Below are positions 24,967 through 32,977 of a stretch of DNA of 59,046 nt, piece by piece (position 1 is the first letter of the stretch; the number at the start of each line of letters is the position of its first letter). A model generated the notes under the pieces. That model saw only the letters and a program-made list of their open reading frames with translations. It was not told where the DNA came from and searched no databases. The DNA is from Geobacillus zalihae NBRC 101842. Its GTDB lineage: Bacteria; Bacillota; Bacilli; Bacillales; Anoxybacillaceae. The translations under genes were made by a program, and so were the position numbers. The DNA lies in NCBI RefSeq assembly GCF_001544135.1, contig NZ_BCPV01000017.1, positions 1-59,046 of the forward strand, written 5' to 3'.

Positions 24967-25112
24967 AAGAATGTGTATAGACAAGCAGTGGGGGATGCCA
25001 AGTCAAACGTCAATGGATGTCATGTCCAGGAGGTGATTGGGGCAGTCGAAGCAACCACTATACGCGATGCCATGCGGTGTTTGACAAATCCAAAATTTAA
25101 AGGGGGAGAATC

Positions 25113-26429
25113 ATGGTGAAAAAGACACTCAAAACATCGGCTGTTTTGTTAGCGCTTACGATGGGGCTCGCGGCATGCTCCGGCGGCCAAAGCGAGAGCC
25201 AGACGGGCCAAGACAGCAAAAACGAAGAAGGGAAAACGAGCCAGTCTGAAAAAGTGAAAATTGTCTATGCCCGCGGCCAAGATTCCACGAAAGCCACCGA
25301 AAAAATCATTGAAGCGTTCGAGAAAACGCACCCGAACATCGATGTGGAATTTCGCGAAATGCCGGCTGACACCGGGAAGCAGCATGATGCTTACGTTACG
25401 ATGTTAAATGCGCAGTCATCGGAAATCGATGTCATGGATCTTGACGTCATTTGGCCGGCGGAGTTTGCACAAGCGGGTTATACGCTGCCGCTCGACCGTT
25501 TTATTGAGAAAGACGGCATTGACCTCAGCAAATACAACCAAGGGGCGCTTGCGGCCGGCAACTTTAATGGCAAGCAATGGGCAATGCCGAAATTTATTGA
25601 CACCGGTATGCTGTTTTATCGCACCGACCTCGTGCCTGAGGAGAAAGTGCCGAAAACATGGGATGAATTGTTAAAGACGGCAAAAGAGCTGAAAGGAAAA
25701 GGCGGCACGAAGTTCGGTTATTTGATGCAGGCCAAGCAGTATGAGGGGCTCGTCTGCAACGCGGTAGAATTTATCGCTTCGTATGGAGGGAAAATTGTCG
25801 ACGAAAACGGCAACGTCGTCGTCAACAGTCCCGAAGCTATTAAAGGTTTGAAAAAAATGGTCGAAATCGTTCAATCGGATGTCGTGCCGAGCAACGTGAC
25901 AACGTTTATGGAACCGGAATCCCATACCGCGTTCATTGAAGGACAATCGCCGTTTATCCGCAACTGGCCATACCAGTACGCTTTAGCCAACGATCAAGAG
26001 CAATCGAAAATCGTTGGCAAAGTCGGCGTGGCTCCGCTTCCGGCCGGAGACAAAGGTTCGGCTGCCGCGCTGGGCGGCTGGATGACCGCGATCAACAAAT
26101 ATTCGAAACATCCGAAAGAAGCATGGGAATTTGTCAAATTTATGACGGGGCCGGAGGGGCAAAAAATTTCTGCGATTTACGGCGGTTTAGCGCCAACGCT
26201 TCCGGAATTGTTTAAAGATCCAGATGTCTTAAAAGCCAATCCGTTCTTTGCGGAAGAAGGATTTGTCAATGCGTTGAACGCCGCTGTGCCGCGCCCGGTC
26301 GTCCCGAACTATCCAGAAATTTCGGAAATCATCCAAATCAACGTATCGAAAGCGCTGGCCGGGGAGCTGACGGTCGAACAAGCTGTGGCCAATATGGAAA
26401 AAGAAATGAAAGCAGCCTTGAATAAGTAA
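25113..26429 (+). CDS. Sugar ABC transporter, substrate-binding lipoprotein
   Basis: A 438-residue extracellular solute-binding protein of family 1 (the maltose/trehalose-binding type). The first 22 residues form a lipoprotein signal peptide ending in LAACSG, with the lipidated cysteine at position 22, so it is held on the outer face of the membrane. The mature part has the family-1 pattern: KVKIVYARGQDST as the first strand, VMDLDVIWPAEFAQAG, and WMTAINKYSKHPKEAWEFVK near the C-terminal lobe. The start follows AAAGGGGGAG. It heads an operon with two permease genes and is preceded by two LacI-type operators, which link it to the regulator at 34298. The sugar is not known; ThuE-like trehalose or disaccharide binding is plausible. 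Confidence 0.88.
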   Translation: MVKKTLKTSAVLLALTMGLAACSGGQSESQTGQDSKNEEGKTSQSEKVKIVYARGQDSTKATEKIIEAFEKTHPNIDVEFREMPADTGKQHDAYVTMLNAQSSEIDVMDLDVIWPAEFAQAGYTLPLDRFIEKDGIDLSKYNQGALAAGNFNGKQWAMPKFIDTGMLFYRTDLVPEEKVPKTWDELLKTAKELKGKGGTKFGYLMQAKQYEGLVCNAVEFIASYGGKIVDENGNVVVNSPEAIKGLKKMVEIVQSDVVPSNVTTFMEPESHTAFIEGQSPFIRNWPYQYALANDQEQSKIVGKVGVAPLPAGDKGSAAALGGWMTAINKYSKHPKEAWEFVKFMTGPEGQKISAIYGGLAPTLPELFKDPDVLKANPFFAEEGFVNALNAAVPRPVVPNYPEISEIIQINVSKALAGELTVEQAVANMEKEMKAALNK

Positions 26430-26536
26430 GTCGAATGACTGGGTCGGCGCTTGTGGCCGATCTGAATCCGGCCAACGCCGGCCAATGCCCCATCAGCCAA
26501 ACAAAGAACGCCATGTTGTTTGACCACTTTCGGTTC

Positions 26537-26578
26537 ATTAGCCTTCAGGCCGTCATCTGCCCGGTGCTGAAGGCTAAT
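26537..26578 (+). other. Intercistronic stem-loop between binding protein and permease genes
   Basis: A perfect 12-bp stem ATTAGCCTTCAG / CTGAAGGCTAAT with an 18-base loop lies in the 181-base gap. A similar arrangement (a hairpin 3' of the binding-protein gene) often raises binding-protein mRNA relative to permease mRNA by partial termination or by protecting the 3' end. No T-tract is present. Confidence 0.65.
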
Positions 26579-26610
26579 ATCCTTTTCCAAGCAGAAGGGA
26601 GAGAACAGCG

Positions 26611-27918
26611 ATGAGGAATGAAAAGCGAATGGAGCGCCTATTAGGCTATTCGCTCGTCGCGCCGGCCATGCTGCTCATTTTGGCGATCGCCATTTGGCCT
26701 GTCATCCAGTCCTTTTATTACAGCTTGTTCGACTATCGGCTCAACGACCCGACCAAATCGTCGATTCACTGGAGTTACAGCCTCGATCTGGAAGGATATC
26801 TACAAAACTATCCGTTCCTCAAAAGCGCTCTTAAGCAGGAAATGGCGGCTGCGGATGGACAAACGAAACAAACGTTGGCGCAAATCGAACAAAAGCTCGC
26901 GAAACTGGACGCGGCGATCCGTTCGAATGATCAAGTGGCAAGGCAATATGACAAAGTGAACGAAGTGCTCGACAATTTCGAGACGCCAAGCGATGAGCTG
27001 AAGATCGCCGAGCTGGACAAACAGACGGCCGAGCGGCTGACCGACACGGTTCATGATGTCGTCCGAGCGCTGAAGGAGATGAAAAAAGCGGGCGAACTGC
27101 AGCAGGCGGATAAAGTCGTCGGCTTGGCCGAAGGGCTCGAAGGGGTTGTGATCGAGCCGAACTTTGTCGGCCTCAAGCATTATAAGGACAGCTTCAGCGA
27201 CATGCGCTTATGGAAGGCGTTATGGAATACGACGTTCTTTACGGTCGTGTCGGTCGCCATTGAGCTAGTGTTAGGGCTCGGAATTGCGTTGCTCATCAAT
27301 AAGGCCTTTTTTGGACGAGGGGTGGTGCGGGCGACGATTTTGATTCCGTGGGCGATTCCGACTGCCGTATCGGCGCTGATGTGGAAATTTTTATATGATG
27401 GACAAAACGGCATTGTCGCCCATTATTTTGAAACAATCGGTTTGGTCGACCGGATGGGAGATTTGTTGACGACGGAAGCGGGGGCGATGTTTGCGGTCAT
27501 TTTTGCCGATGTATGGAAGACAACCCCTTATATGGCGCTTTTGCTGCTGGCCGGGCTGCAAACGATTCCGAGTTCGTTGTATGAGGCCGCCTCGATCGAC
27601 GGGGCCACCAAATGGCAGCAATTCACCCAAATCACGCTGCCTATGTTAAAATCAAGCATTTTAGTCGCATTGTTGTTCCGCACGCTCGATGCGTTCCGCG
27701 TGTTCGACCTGATTTACGTCTTAACCGGCGGAGGGCCGGCGAACTCGACGGAGACGATTTCGATTTTAGCGTATAAAGTCATGTTCTCGCAGACGAATTT
27801 CGGCGCGGGGTCGGCGCTGGCGGTCGTTGTATTTCTCTGCGTAGCCATCATTTCGATGATTTATATTAAGTGGCTTGGAAAGGATTTGCTGTCTGACAGC
27901 GCGAGTGTGAAACGATAA
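26611..27918 (+). CDS. Sugar ABC transporter permease (MalF-like) with large extracytoplasmic insertion
   Basis: A 435-residue inner-membrane permease, against about 290-310 for usual relatives. TM1 is at about residues 11-33 (LVAPAMLLILAIAIWPVIQS). Then, from about 50 to 195, a 140-residue charged, coiled-coil-like segment is inserted (QTLAQIEQKLAKLDAAIRSN; LKEMKKAGELQQADKVVG) before PNFVGLKHYKD and the standard five TM core. The EAA loop that docks the ATPase is intact (YEAASIDGATKWQQFTQITL). MalF of enteric bacteria also has a periplasmic insertion there, though of different sequence. No ATPase gene is in the operon, so a shared MsmX-type ATPase is expected. The start ATG follows AAGGGAGAG. 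Confidence 0.88.
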   Translation: MRNEKRMERLLGYSLVAPAMLLILAIAIWPVIQSFYYSLFDYRLNDPTKSSIHWSYSLDLEGYLQNYPFLKSALKQEMAAADGQTKQTLAQIEQKLAKLDAAIRSNDQVARQYDKVNEVLDNFETPSDELKIAELDKQTAERLTDTVHDVVRALKEMKKAGELQQADKVVGLAEGLEGVVIEPNFVGLKHYKDSFSDMRLWKALWNTTFFTVVSVAIELVLGLGIALLINKAFFGRGVVRATILIPWAIPTAVSALMWKFLYDGQNGIVAHYFETIGLVDRMGDLLTTEAGAMFAVIFADVWKTTPYMALLLLAGLQTIPSSLYEAASIDGATKWQQFTQITLPMLKSSILVALLFRTLDAFRVFDLIYVLTGGGPANSTETISILAYKVMFSQTNFGAGSALAVVVFLCVAIISMIYIKWLGKDLLSDSASVKR

Positions 27919-27931
27919 GCGAGGTGGGATC

Positions 27932-28759
27932 ATGACGAAAAAAGCAGGTCCGCTCTTTTACGTGTTTTTAGCCCTGTTTGTGTTCTTTGTGATGTTTCCG
28001 TTTTTATGGGTTTTGCTCAGTTCCATTAAGCCGCTTAGCGAATTGTTTGGCGACAAAGCGTTCGATTGGTTGACGAGCCATCCGACCTTAAAATCCTATG
28101 TATCGGTCTTTGTCAATTACCCGTTTTTGCGCTATTTATGGAACAGCACGGTCGTGGCGACCATTACGACGGTGTATACGGTCTTTGTCGCCGCGTTTGC
28201 GGCTTATGCGATCGCGCGCCTTGAATTTAAAGGCAAGACGGTCATTCTCGGCTTGGTGTTGGCTGTATCCATGTTTCCGCAAATTGCCACCATTTCTCCG
28301 ATTTACATGTTTGTGAAAAAGTTCGGGTTGACGAACAGCTACTTAGGATTGATCATTCCGTATACGACGTTTGCCTTGCCGTTGTCGATTTGGCTGCTTG
28401 TCACCTTTTTCCGTAAGATTCCGTTTGACTTGGAAGAAGCGGCGAAAATGGACGGGGCGACGCCGATGCAGACGTATTTTAAAATCATTTTGCCGCTCGC
28501 TGTGCCAGGGGTGTTTACGACGTCCATTCTCGTCTTCATTGCCGCATGGAACGAATTTTTATTTGCCTTGACGATCAACACAGCGGAAACATACAAAACC
28601 GTTCCGGTCGGCATTGCCATGTTCCAAGGCCAGTATACGATCCCGTGGGGCGAAATTTCTGCAGCCACCGTGGTGGTGACGATCCCGCTTGTGATCATGG
28701 TGCTGTTGTTTCAGCGCCGCATCGTCTCTGGGCTCACGTCCGGCTCGGTAAAAGAATAA
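27932..28759 (+). CDS. Sugar ABC transporter permease (MalG-like)
   Basis: A 275-residue integral membrane permease, normal for the MalG family, with six predicted helices. The EAA motif is LEEAAKMDGATPMQTYFKII, followed by LPLAVPGVFTTSILVFIAAW; NEFLFALTIN is a further family mark. It pairs with the MalF-like protein to form the membrane channel. It lies 13 bases after that gene, with a GAGGTGG site, and a strong terminator follows. The operon ends without an ATPase gene, which is common for Bacillaceae CUT1 sugar importers that share one multi-use ATPase. Confidence 0.9.
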   Translation: MTKKAGPLFYVFLALFVFFVMFPFLWVLLSSIKPLSELFGDKAFDWLTSHPTLKSYVSVFVNYPFLRYLWNSTVVATITTVYTVFVAAFAAYAIARLEFKGKTVILGLVLAVSMFPQIATISPIYMFVKKFGLTNSYLGLIIPYTTFALPLSIWLLVTFFRKIPFDLEEAAKMDGATPMQTYFKIILPLAVPGVFTTSILVFIAAWNEFLFALTINTAETYKTVPVGIAMFQGQYTIPWGEISAATVVVTIPLVIMVLLFQRRIVSGLTSGSVKE

Positions 28760-28772
28760 AGAACGAACATGA

Positions 28773-28807
28773 AAAAGGATGCCAGGTGAGCATCCTTTTG
28801 TTTTTTG
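28773..28807 (+). terminator. Terminator of the ABC transporter operon
   Basis: A perfect 10-bp stem AAAAGGATGC / GCATCCTTTT with a 7-base loop is followed by GTTTTTTG. Confidence 0.88.
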
Positions 28808-28927
28808 GGTAATGCCCATTTTGAAACACGAAACAGAGGAGGAGCAGTTCTATCCGCTTCACTCCGTTCATATGTTAATGACAGACGGCTGGCGGGGAGG
28901 GATGCGCAAAGGAAAATCTACACAGAC

Positions 28928-28942
28928 AATATTCTGAATATT
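28928..28942. promoter_or_regulatory. Palindrome AATATTC-T-GAATATT, possible operator
   Basis: A perfect 15-base palindrome lies 80 bases upstream of the maoC-like start codon. I cannot assign it to a known regulator. Confidence 0.35.
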
Positions 28943-29022
28943 AGAAAAATATAGCTGTCAGACCGGAAGGGGGTGGAATTTCATTTTACTCTTTTTTGCA
29001 CCAATCAAGAGGAGGGGAAGGC

Positions 29023-29469
29023 GTGCGATTTGACCGTCCGTTTGAACAGTATGCACTTGGCGAGCGCCACCGTTCGCGCGGGCGGACGATTACCGAAGCT
29101 GATATTGTGCAGTTTGCCGGCGTTTCCGGTGATTTTTATCCGCTCCATCTCGACCGCGAGTACGCACGGCAGACGCGGTTTGGCGAACGGATCGCCCACG
29201 GGATGCTGACAATGTCGGTGGCGACGGGACTATGGGTGATGGAGCCGGGATGTGTGCTCGCTTTTTACGGCATCGACGCGCTCCGCTTCGTCCGTCCGGT
29301 GAAAATCGGCGATACGATTTACGTGGAATCGGAAGTGAAGCGGTTGACGGAACGGGGCGAGGAAGCCGGGCTCGTCACGGTGCATCAGCGGATTGTCAAC
29401 CAGCGGGAAGAAACGGTCGTCGATGCCGTTGTGCATGTGCTTGTAGCGCGGGAAGGGAAAGCTCCATGA
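29023..29469 (+). CDS. MaoC-family hotdog-fold dehydratase
   Basis: A 148-residue protein of the (R)-specific enoyl-CoA hydratase / MaoC type, which hydrates trans-2-enoyl-CoA. The catalytic Asp/His pair lies in FAGVSGDFYPLHLDREYA, followed by FGERIAHGMLTMSVATGLWV, the hydratase-2 motif. These are the standard active-site elements, so it is probably active on an acyl-CoA; the chain length is not known. Translation starts at the GTG at 29023, just after AGAGGAGGGG. It is apparently monocistronic, with an MFS transporter gene 160 bases further on the same strand. Confidence 0.85.
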   Translation: MRFDRPFEQYALGERHRSRGRTITEADIVQFAGVSGDFYPLHLDREYARQTRFGERIAHGMLTMSVATGLWVMEPGCVLAFYGIDALRFVRPVKIGDTIYVESEVKRLTERGEEAGLVTVHQRIVNQREETVVDAVVHVLVAREGKAP

Positions 29470-29520
29470 CGGGCTTGTGAAACGTCATGACGGTCTGACA
29501 AAGAAACGAGTCCATGACGG
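29465..29520 (+). repeat. Three copies of CATGACGG
   Basis: The octamer occurs at 29465-29472, 29486-29493 and 29513-29520, each followed by a (G/T)(C/T)TTG-like or TCTG sequence, across the maoC stop codon and the following gap. The meaning is unclear. Confidence 0.4.
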
Positions 29521-29628
29521 TTTGTTTTTGGAAGCGCTAACATTATGTTCGTTTTTTTGCTATCATCCATTTGTTTTTCCGTTTCCATGAGATGCGCGCA
29601 CTTTGATTGCGTGAAAGGGGTGTTGTGA

Positions 29629-30924
29629 ATGGCTGTAACGATGATGGATACGGTGGAATTGAAGCGTCAAAAAAAGCGGGCGGCGATTTCCAGTGTGGTC
29701 GGCACGACGATTGAATGGTACGATTTCTTCCTTTACGGGACGATGGCCGCTCTCGTGTTTCCACAATTATTCTTTCCAGAGGGAGATTCGTACGTCGCCC
29801 TGATGCAATCCTTTACCACCTTTGCGTTAGGATTTATCGCCAGGCCGGTCGGCGCCGCGATTTTCGGCCATTTCGGCGACCGCATCGGCCGGAAGGCGAC
29901 GTTGGTCGCCACGCTGCTGTTGATGGGATTGGCGACGGCGTTGATCGGCCTGATGCCGACCTATGAGCAAATCGGCCTGTGGGCGCCGGTGCTGGTGACC
30001 GCGCTGCGTCTCATTCAAGGCATTGGCGTCGGCGGGGAATGGGGCGGCGCAATTTTGATTGCGATGGAGTGGGAAGAAGGCAAACGGCGTGGGTTTATGG
30101 CCTCGCTGCCGCAAATGGGCGTGCCGTTCGGGCTGTTGTCCTCTTCCCTTGTGACGACGCTGATGCTTGCGGCGGGCGGCGACAGCTTTTATGCGTGGGG
30201 ATGGCGCGTTCCGTTTCTCATAAGCTTCCTTCTCATCGCCATCGGGCTGTACATCCGGCTGAAAGTGCTCGAATCGCCGCTGTTCCAAGAAGCGATGAAA
30301 AAACAAGAAACGAGCAAGATGCCGGTCGGCGAGGTGCTGGTCAAGCATCCGCGCGAAATTCTATGGTCAGCGCTTGCGCGGGTGATTGAAAACGGGTCAT
30401 TCTACATTTTTGTCACATTTATCGTCAGCTATGGGACGACATTTTTGGGGATGGAAAAAAGCGTTTTCGTCAATGTGACGATTATCGCTGCGGTGATCAA
30501 CGCGCTTTCGATCGTCTATTCCGGCCATTTATCCGATCGGTGGGGCCGCCGCCGCGTCTACATGACGGGCACGATTTTGTTGATGCTTTGGGCGTTTCCG
30601 TATTACTGGCTGGTCAATACGAAAAGCGTCGGGCTCATCTTCTTGGCGACGGTCGTGGCCATGGTGTTCCACGGCATGCTGTATGGCCCGCAGGCGGCCA
30701 TGATCGCGGAAAACTTCCCGACGCGGCTTCGCTACAGCGGCGCTTCGCTCGGCTACCAGCTGGCCTCGATCATCGCCGGCGGCCCAGCCCCGCTCATCAG
30801 CACGTGGCTGTTGCACAAATACGGCAGCGCCACCGCCATCTCCTTCTATATCGTCGTCATGGGCTTAATTTCGCTGGCTGGGGTGAAAATGCTGCAAGAC
30901 CGTGCGCGCCAGGCGATTGATTAG
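29629..30924 (+). CDS. MFS transporter, metabolite:H+ symporter (MHS) family
   Basis: A 431-residue membrane protein with 12 predicted helices and the MHS-family signatures: SSVVGTTIEWYDFFLYGTMA in TM1, GHFGDRIGRKATL between TM2 and TM3, LIQGIGVGGEWGGAIL in TM4, and GHLSDRWGRRRVYM between TM8 and TM9. MHS carriers import organic acids or betaine-like solutes (citrate, alpha-ketoglutarate, proline/betaine, shikimate) with protons. The substrate cannot be told. The ATG is preceded by AAAGGGGTG. It is followed by a hairpin that also serves the convergent acetyltransferase locus. Confidence 0.88.
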   Translation: MAVTMMDTVELKRQKKRAAISSVVGTTIEWYDFFLYGTMAALVFPQLFFPEGDSYVALMQSFTTFALGFIARPVGAAIFGHFGDRIGRKATLVATLLLMGLATALIGLMPTYEQIGLWAPVLVTALRLIQGIGVGGEWGGAILIAMEWEEGKRRGFMASLPQMGVPFGLLSSSLVTTLMLAAGGDSFYAWGWRVPFLISFLLIAIGLYIRLKVLESPLFQEAMKKQETSKMPVGEVLVKHPREILWSALARVIENGSFYIFVTFIVSYGTTFLGMEKSVFVNVTIIAAVINALSIVYSGHLSDRWGRRRVYMTGTILLMLWAFPYYWLVNTKSVGLIFLATVVAMVFHGMLYGPQAAMIAENFPTRLRYSGASLGYQLASIIAGGPAPLISTWLLHKYGSATAISFYIVVMGLISLAGVKMLQDRARQAID

Positions 30925-30949
30925 ATGAATCGGACTGAACACCACTATG

Positions 30950-30984
30950 GGCGCCTTTGCGTTCGGGCAAAGGCGCCTCTTTAA
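30950..30984. terminator. Bidirectional terminator, probably originally shared with the acetyltransferase gene
   Basis: A perfect 11-bp stem GGCGCCTTTGC / GCAAAGGCGCC with a 6-base loop and a CTCTTT tail lies 26 bases past the MFS stop. On the minus strand it starts 4 bases after a TAA (30983-30981) that would end the acetyltransferase frame if the IscB element were removed. Confidence 0.8.
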
Positions 30985-31009
30985 ACGTTCATCTTCTTTG
31001 GCGAGGAGA

Positions 31010-31041
31010 CCCCGACTTCTAAGCGAGAGCGAAAGTCGGGG
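31010..31041 (-). other. Right-end hairpin of the IscB element
   Basis: The arms AAGTCGGGG and CCCCGACTT pair perfectly around a 14-base loop that includes the iscB stop codon. IS200/IS605-type elements are recognised by TnpA at such subterminal hairpins. Confidence 0.7.
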
Positions 31042-32278
31042 AGGAATCGCCCTTCCTCCTTTCAATTAACAATGTACTAGCATGCTCAACTCTTTTTAAC
31101 TTTTTCCAGCTTGCTGAAGCATGCACTTTTGTGCCATCTAACAGCCGAAGGTCAAAATAACCACTGCTTCTTCTGCCAAATATAAAACATTCTTTCCTTT
31201 CGTATACCACCTTGTCAAACAGTTGAAACCCTTTGACAAATCGTGGAGCTTTGTTTGATTTTCGTTTTCCGCCTTTTAAGATGGTTGCTTTATGCAATTG
31301 ACGGTTGTTTTTTCGAACGAATTTTAGAAGATAAACCGTGCCACTTGGCTTGGCTAGTGGATTTCCACTAATACAACGAGCATCCACCATATGAGATTTA
31401 GACAGTCCATTAGCAATGCGAATACATTTGGTGATATACCCGTATGTGATATTTGCATGCGAGTATTTTTCTCTTATCCTACTAAACATTGCCCATCGCA
31501 TGGCGGTCATCTGACTAGCATCCCTCATAGGCGGTCGTTTGCGTTGAAATATATGCTCAAGCCCTTTTTCGTGAATTTCATGGTGGCATGTTTTGCATAG
31601 AGTGACCAGATTATCTGGTGAATCACCTCCTGTCTTTCGACTTTCAATATGATGCACTTGGAGAACAGGGTCTTTCTTTTTTCCTTTGCAATATTGACAA
31701 GTATGATTGTCTCTGTATAGAACATACTCTCTAACATTCCAAAACCCCATTTGTTCTCCTTGTTGATATTCCACCCCTCGGATATTTAGGTTTTTTAATT
31801 TCTGTGTATCGAATGCTGCTACCTCAATAGTGACAGATGTGACAGGGAGAATATTGTGAACTAAGTCAATCAACTTTATATGCGAGTTGATTTTGTGTTG
31901 AATAGATGGTGGTAACCATCCCTCTGGTTTTCTTCTGTTAAGAAATCTGGCTTCTCGGTAGCGAGTCTTTCTGTTTCTTCGACTTCTACGGAACTGTCTC
32001 CGTATAGCAAGTAATTCCACAATATCTGTTCGAAGTTGCGCTTCCGCTTCAAACAGCACATCTTTCTTTGTTGTTGCAGAAATTCCTACATGTCGTGTCC
32101 CCATGTCAACACCCAATGACACGGGTTGTTTGTAACCACTGCTACCATATAAAAGCTGGATGGTAAAAGGTGTCCTTCTTACTACTTTTGCTTTCTTCTG
32201 TTTTAGCAAAAGTCTTGCTTTCCTTGGTGAGCATGGCATGAGTGGTTTTCCATGCTTATTGATAATGTACACGAACAA
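31019..32278 (-). CDS. iscB: IscB, omegaRNA-guided HNH/RuvC endonuclease
   Basis: A 419-residue protein with the complete IscB architecture, the ancestor group of Cas9. The PLMP domain is at residues 10-35 (GKPLMPCSPRKARLLLKQKK). RuvC-I is SLGVDMGTRHVGIS with Asp58. The arginine-rich bridge helix is about 92-116 (RRQFRRSRRNRKTRYREARF). RuvC-II is VTIEVAAFD with Glu152. The HNH domain is about 185-240, with zinc ligands Cys194/Cys197 and Cys228/Cys231 and HHI at 209-211. RuvC-III is HMVDARCIS with His296/Asp299. All catalytic residues are present, so it should cut both strands of DNA matched by its omegaRNA guide. It starts at a TTG with AAAGGAGG 8 bases upstream, right after the omegaRNA region. 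Confidence 0.92.
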   Translation of the reverse strand: MFVYIINKHGKPLMPCSPRKARLLLKQKKAKVVRRTPFTIQLLYGSSGYKQPVSLGVDMGTRHVGISATTKKDVLFEAEAQLRTDIVELLAIRRQFRRSRRNRKTRYREARFLNRRKPEGWLPPSIQHKINSHIKLIDLVHNILPVTSVTIEVAAFDTQKLKNLNIRGVEYQQGEQMGFWNVREYVLYRDNHTCQYCKGKKKDPVLQVHHIESRKTGGDSPDNLVTLCKTCHHEIHEKGLEHIFQRKRPPMRDASQMTAMRWAMFSRIREKYSHANITYGYITKCIRIANGLSKSHMVDARCISGNPLAKPSGTVYLLKFVRKNNRQLHKATILKGGKRKSNKAPRFVKGFQLFDKVVYERKECFIFGRRSSGYFDLRLLDGTKVHASASWKKLKRVEHASTLLIERRKGDSSPTFALA

Positions 32279-32523
32279 GACGTGTACCTCCTTTCAGGAG
32301 TGAGTTCCTCCTCCCCAATGTTGGAAGAGCTTGTTCGGCAGACAGCACCGCTCCTACCCATCAGAGCTTTTAACCATCTGCGACAGGGTTACGGACTGGA
32401 GGAGCATCCGTAAGTGTCATGACCCTTCCAACGTAGCCATTGAATGGCTGAGGGTAGTCAACTAGGGCTTGCCAAGCCCCCACTTCAAAAGCCGTTAGGC
32501 TTTAAGTGGTGGGTAGTTGACGC
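32279..32523 (-). ncRNA. OmegaRNA (HEARO RNA) scaffold of the IscB element
   Basis: The 245 bases upstream of iscB on its own strand are non-coding and highly structured. An outer helix GTCAACTA(G)/(C)TAGTTGAC encloses two hairpins: CCACTTAAAGCC / GGCTTTTGAAGTGG, and GGGCTTG/CAAGCCC. Further hairpins include CAGCCATT-CAATGGCT and ACGGA-TCCGT. Position, 5' boundary next to ATGA and hairpin-rich 5' end match the HEARO class, known to be the IscB guide RNA. The guide would come from the flanking bases just 5' of 32523. Confidence 0.82.
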
Positions 32524-32947
32524 TCATGATAATGGTTTTCTGCTTGAATCCGAATGTTTCATACAGTTTCATCGCTTGATTTCCTGCATATACACGTAAA
32601 CGAATCTCTGAATATCCATCCTGTTTAAGATGTTCGATGCCAGCTTCTATTAATTTCCTTGCCATTCCCTTTCCCCTAAATTCTTCTAACACAAACAATT
32701 CGTAGATAAATCCATATATTTTCTCAGTGAGCGGGTCTTGGCTTGCTCCGATTAAAATCCAACCCATGAGATGATTGCCTTCCGTTGCGATCAAATAATA
32801 GCTCCCTTTCTGCAATAATGGCTCAATCAGTTGTTTGACTTTTTCCTCTGACGGTTTTGCTTCGCCTAATGTGCCTTCGAATAATGCTTGTGGTGTGAGT
32901 GATAAAATCGTTTTGTATTCCGAATCGTTTGGTTTTCTAATTTCCAT
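32495..32947 (-). CDS. GNAT-family N-acetyltransferase, 3' end replaced by the IscB element
   Basis: A 150-residue Gcn5-related acetyltransferase that moves an acetyl group from acetyl-CoA to an unknown amine. The acetyl-CoA-binding motif A is LFVLEEFRGKGMARKLIEAG, with the R/Q-x-x-G-x-G/A signature RGKGMA. Motif B is LRVYAGNQAMKLYETFGFKQ. The last eight codons (VNYPPLKA and stop) are encoded by the first bases of the IscB element, so the native C-terminus was displaced. Joining ATGA at 32524 to the sequence beyond the element gives an in-frame ending KKMNV and a stop followed directly by a terminator. The core fold is intact, so the protein may still work. It lies downstream of the Rpn-family gene on the same strand. 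Confidence 0.85.
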   Translation of the reverse strand: MEIRKPNDSEYKTILSLTPQALFEGTLGEAKPSEEKVKQLIEPLLQKGSYYLIATEGNHLMGWILIGASQDPLTEKIYGFIYELFVLEEFRGKGMARKLIEAGIEHLKQDGYSEIRLRVYAGNQAMKLYETFGFKQKTIIMSVNYPPLKA

Positions 32948-32977
32948 GGAGTTCTCCTCACATCACTATTTATTTTC

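Larger units (their letters stand above)
31010..32523 (-). mobile_element. IscB element (IS200/IS605-like, no TnpA)
   Basis: A 1.5-kb unit on the minus strand contains a 5' omegaRNA region and iscB, and ends in a hairpin. The left boundary is placed directly after ATGA (32527-32524), the flanking tetranucleotide reported for HEARO/IscB elements. The right end is a perfect hairpin CCCCGACTT / AAGTCGGGG (31010-31041) overlapping the iscB stop; the exact right boundary lies within 31003-31010. There is no target duplication and no Y1 transposase gene, so mobilisation would need TnpA in trans. Confidence 0.8.
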
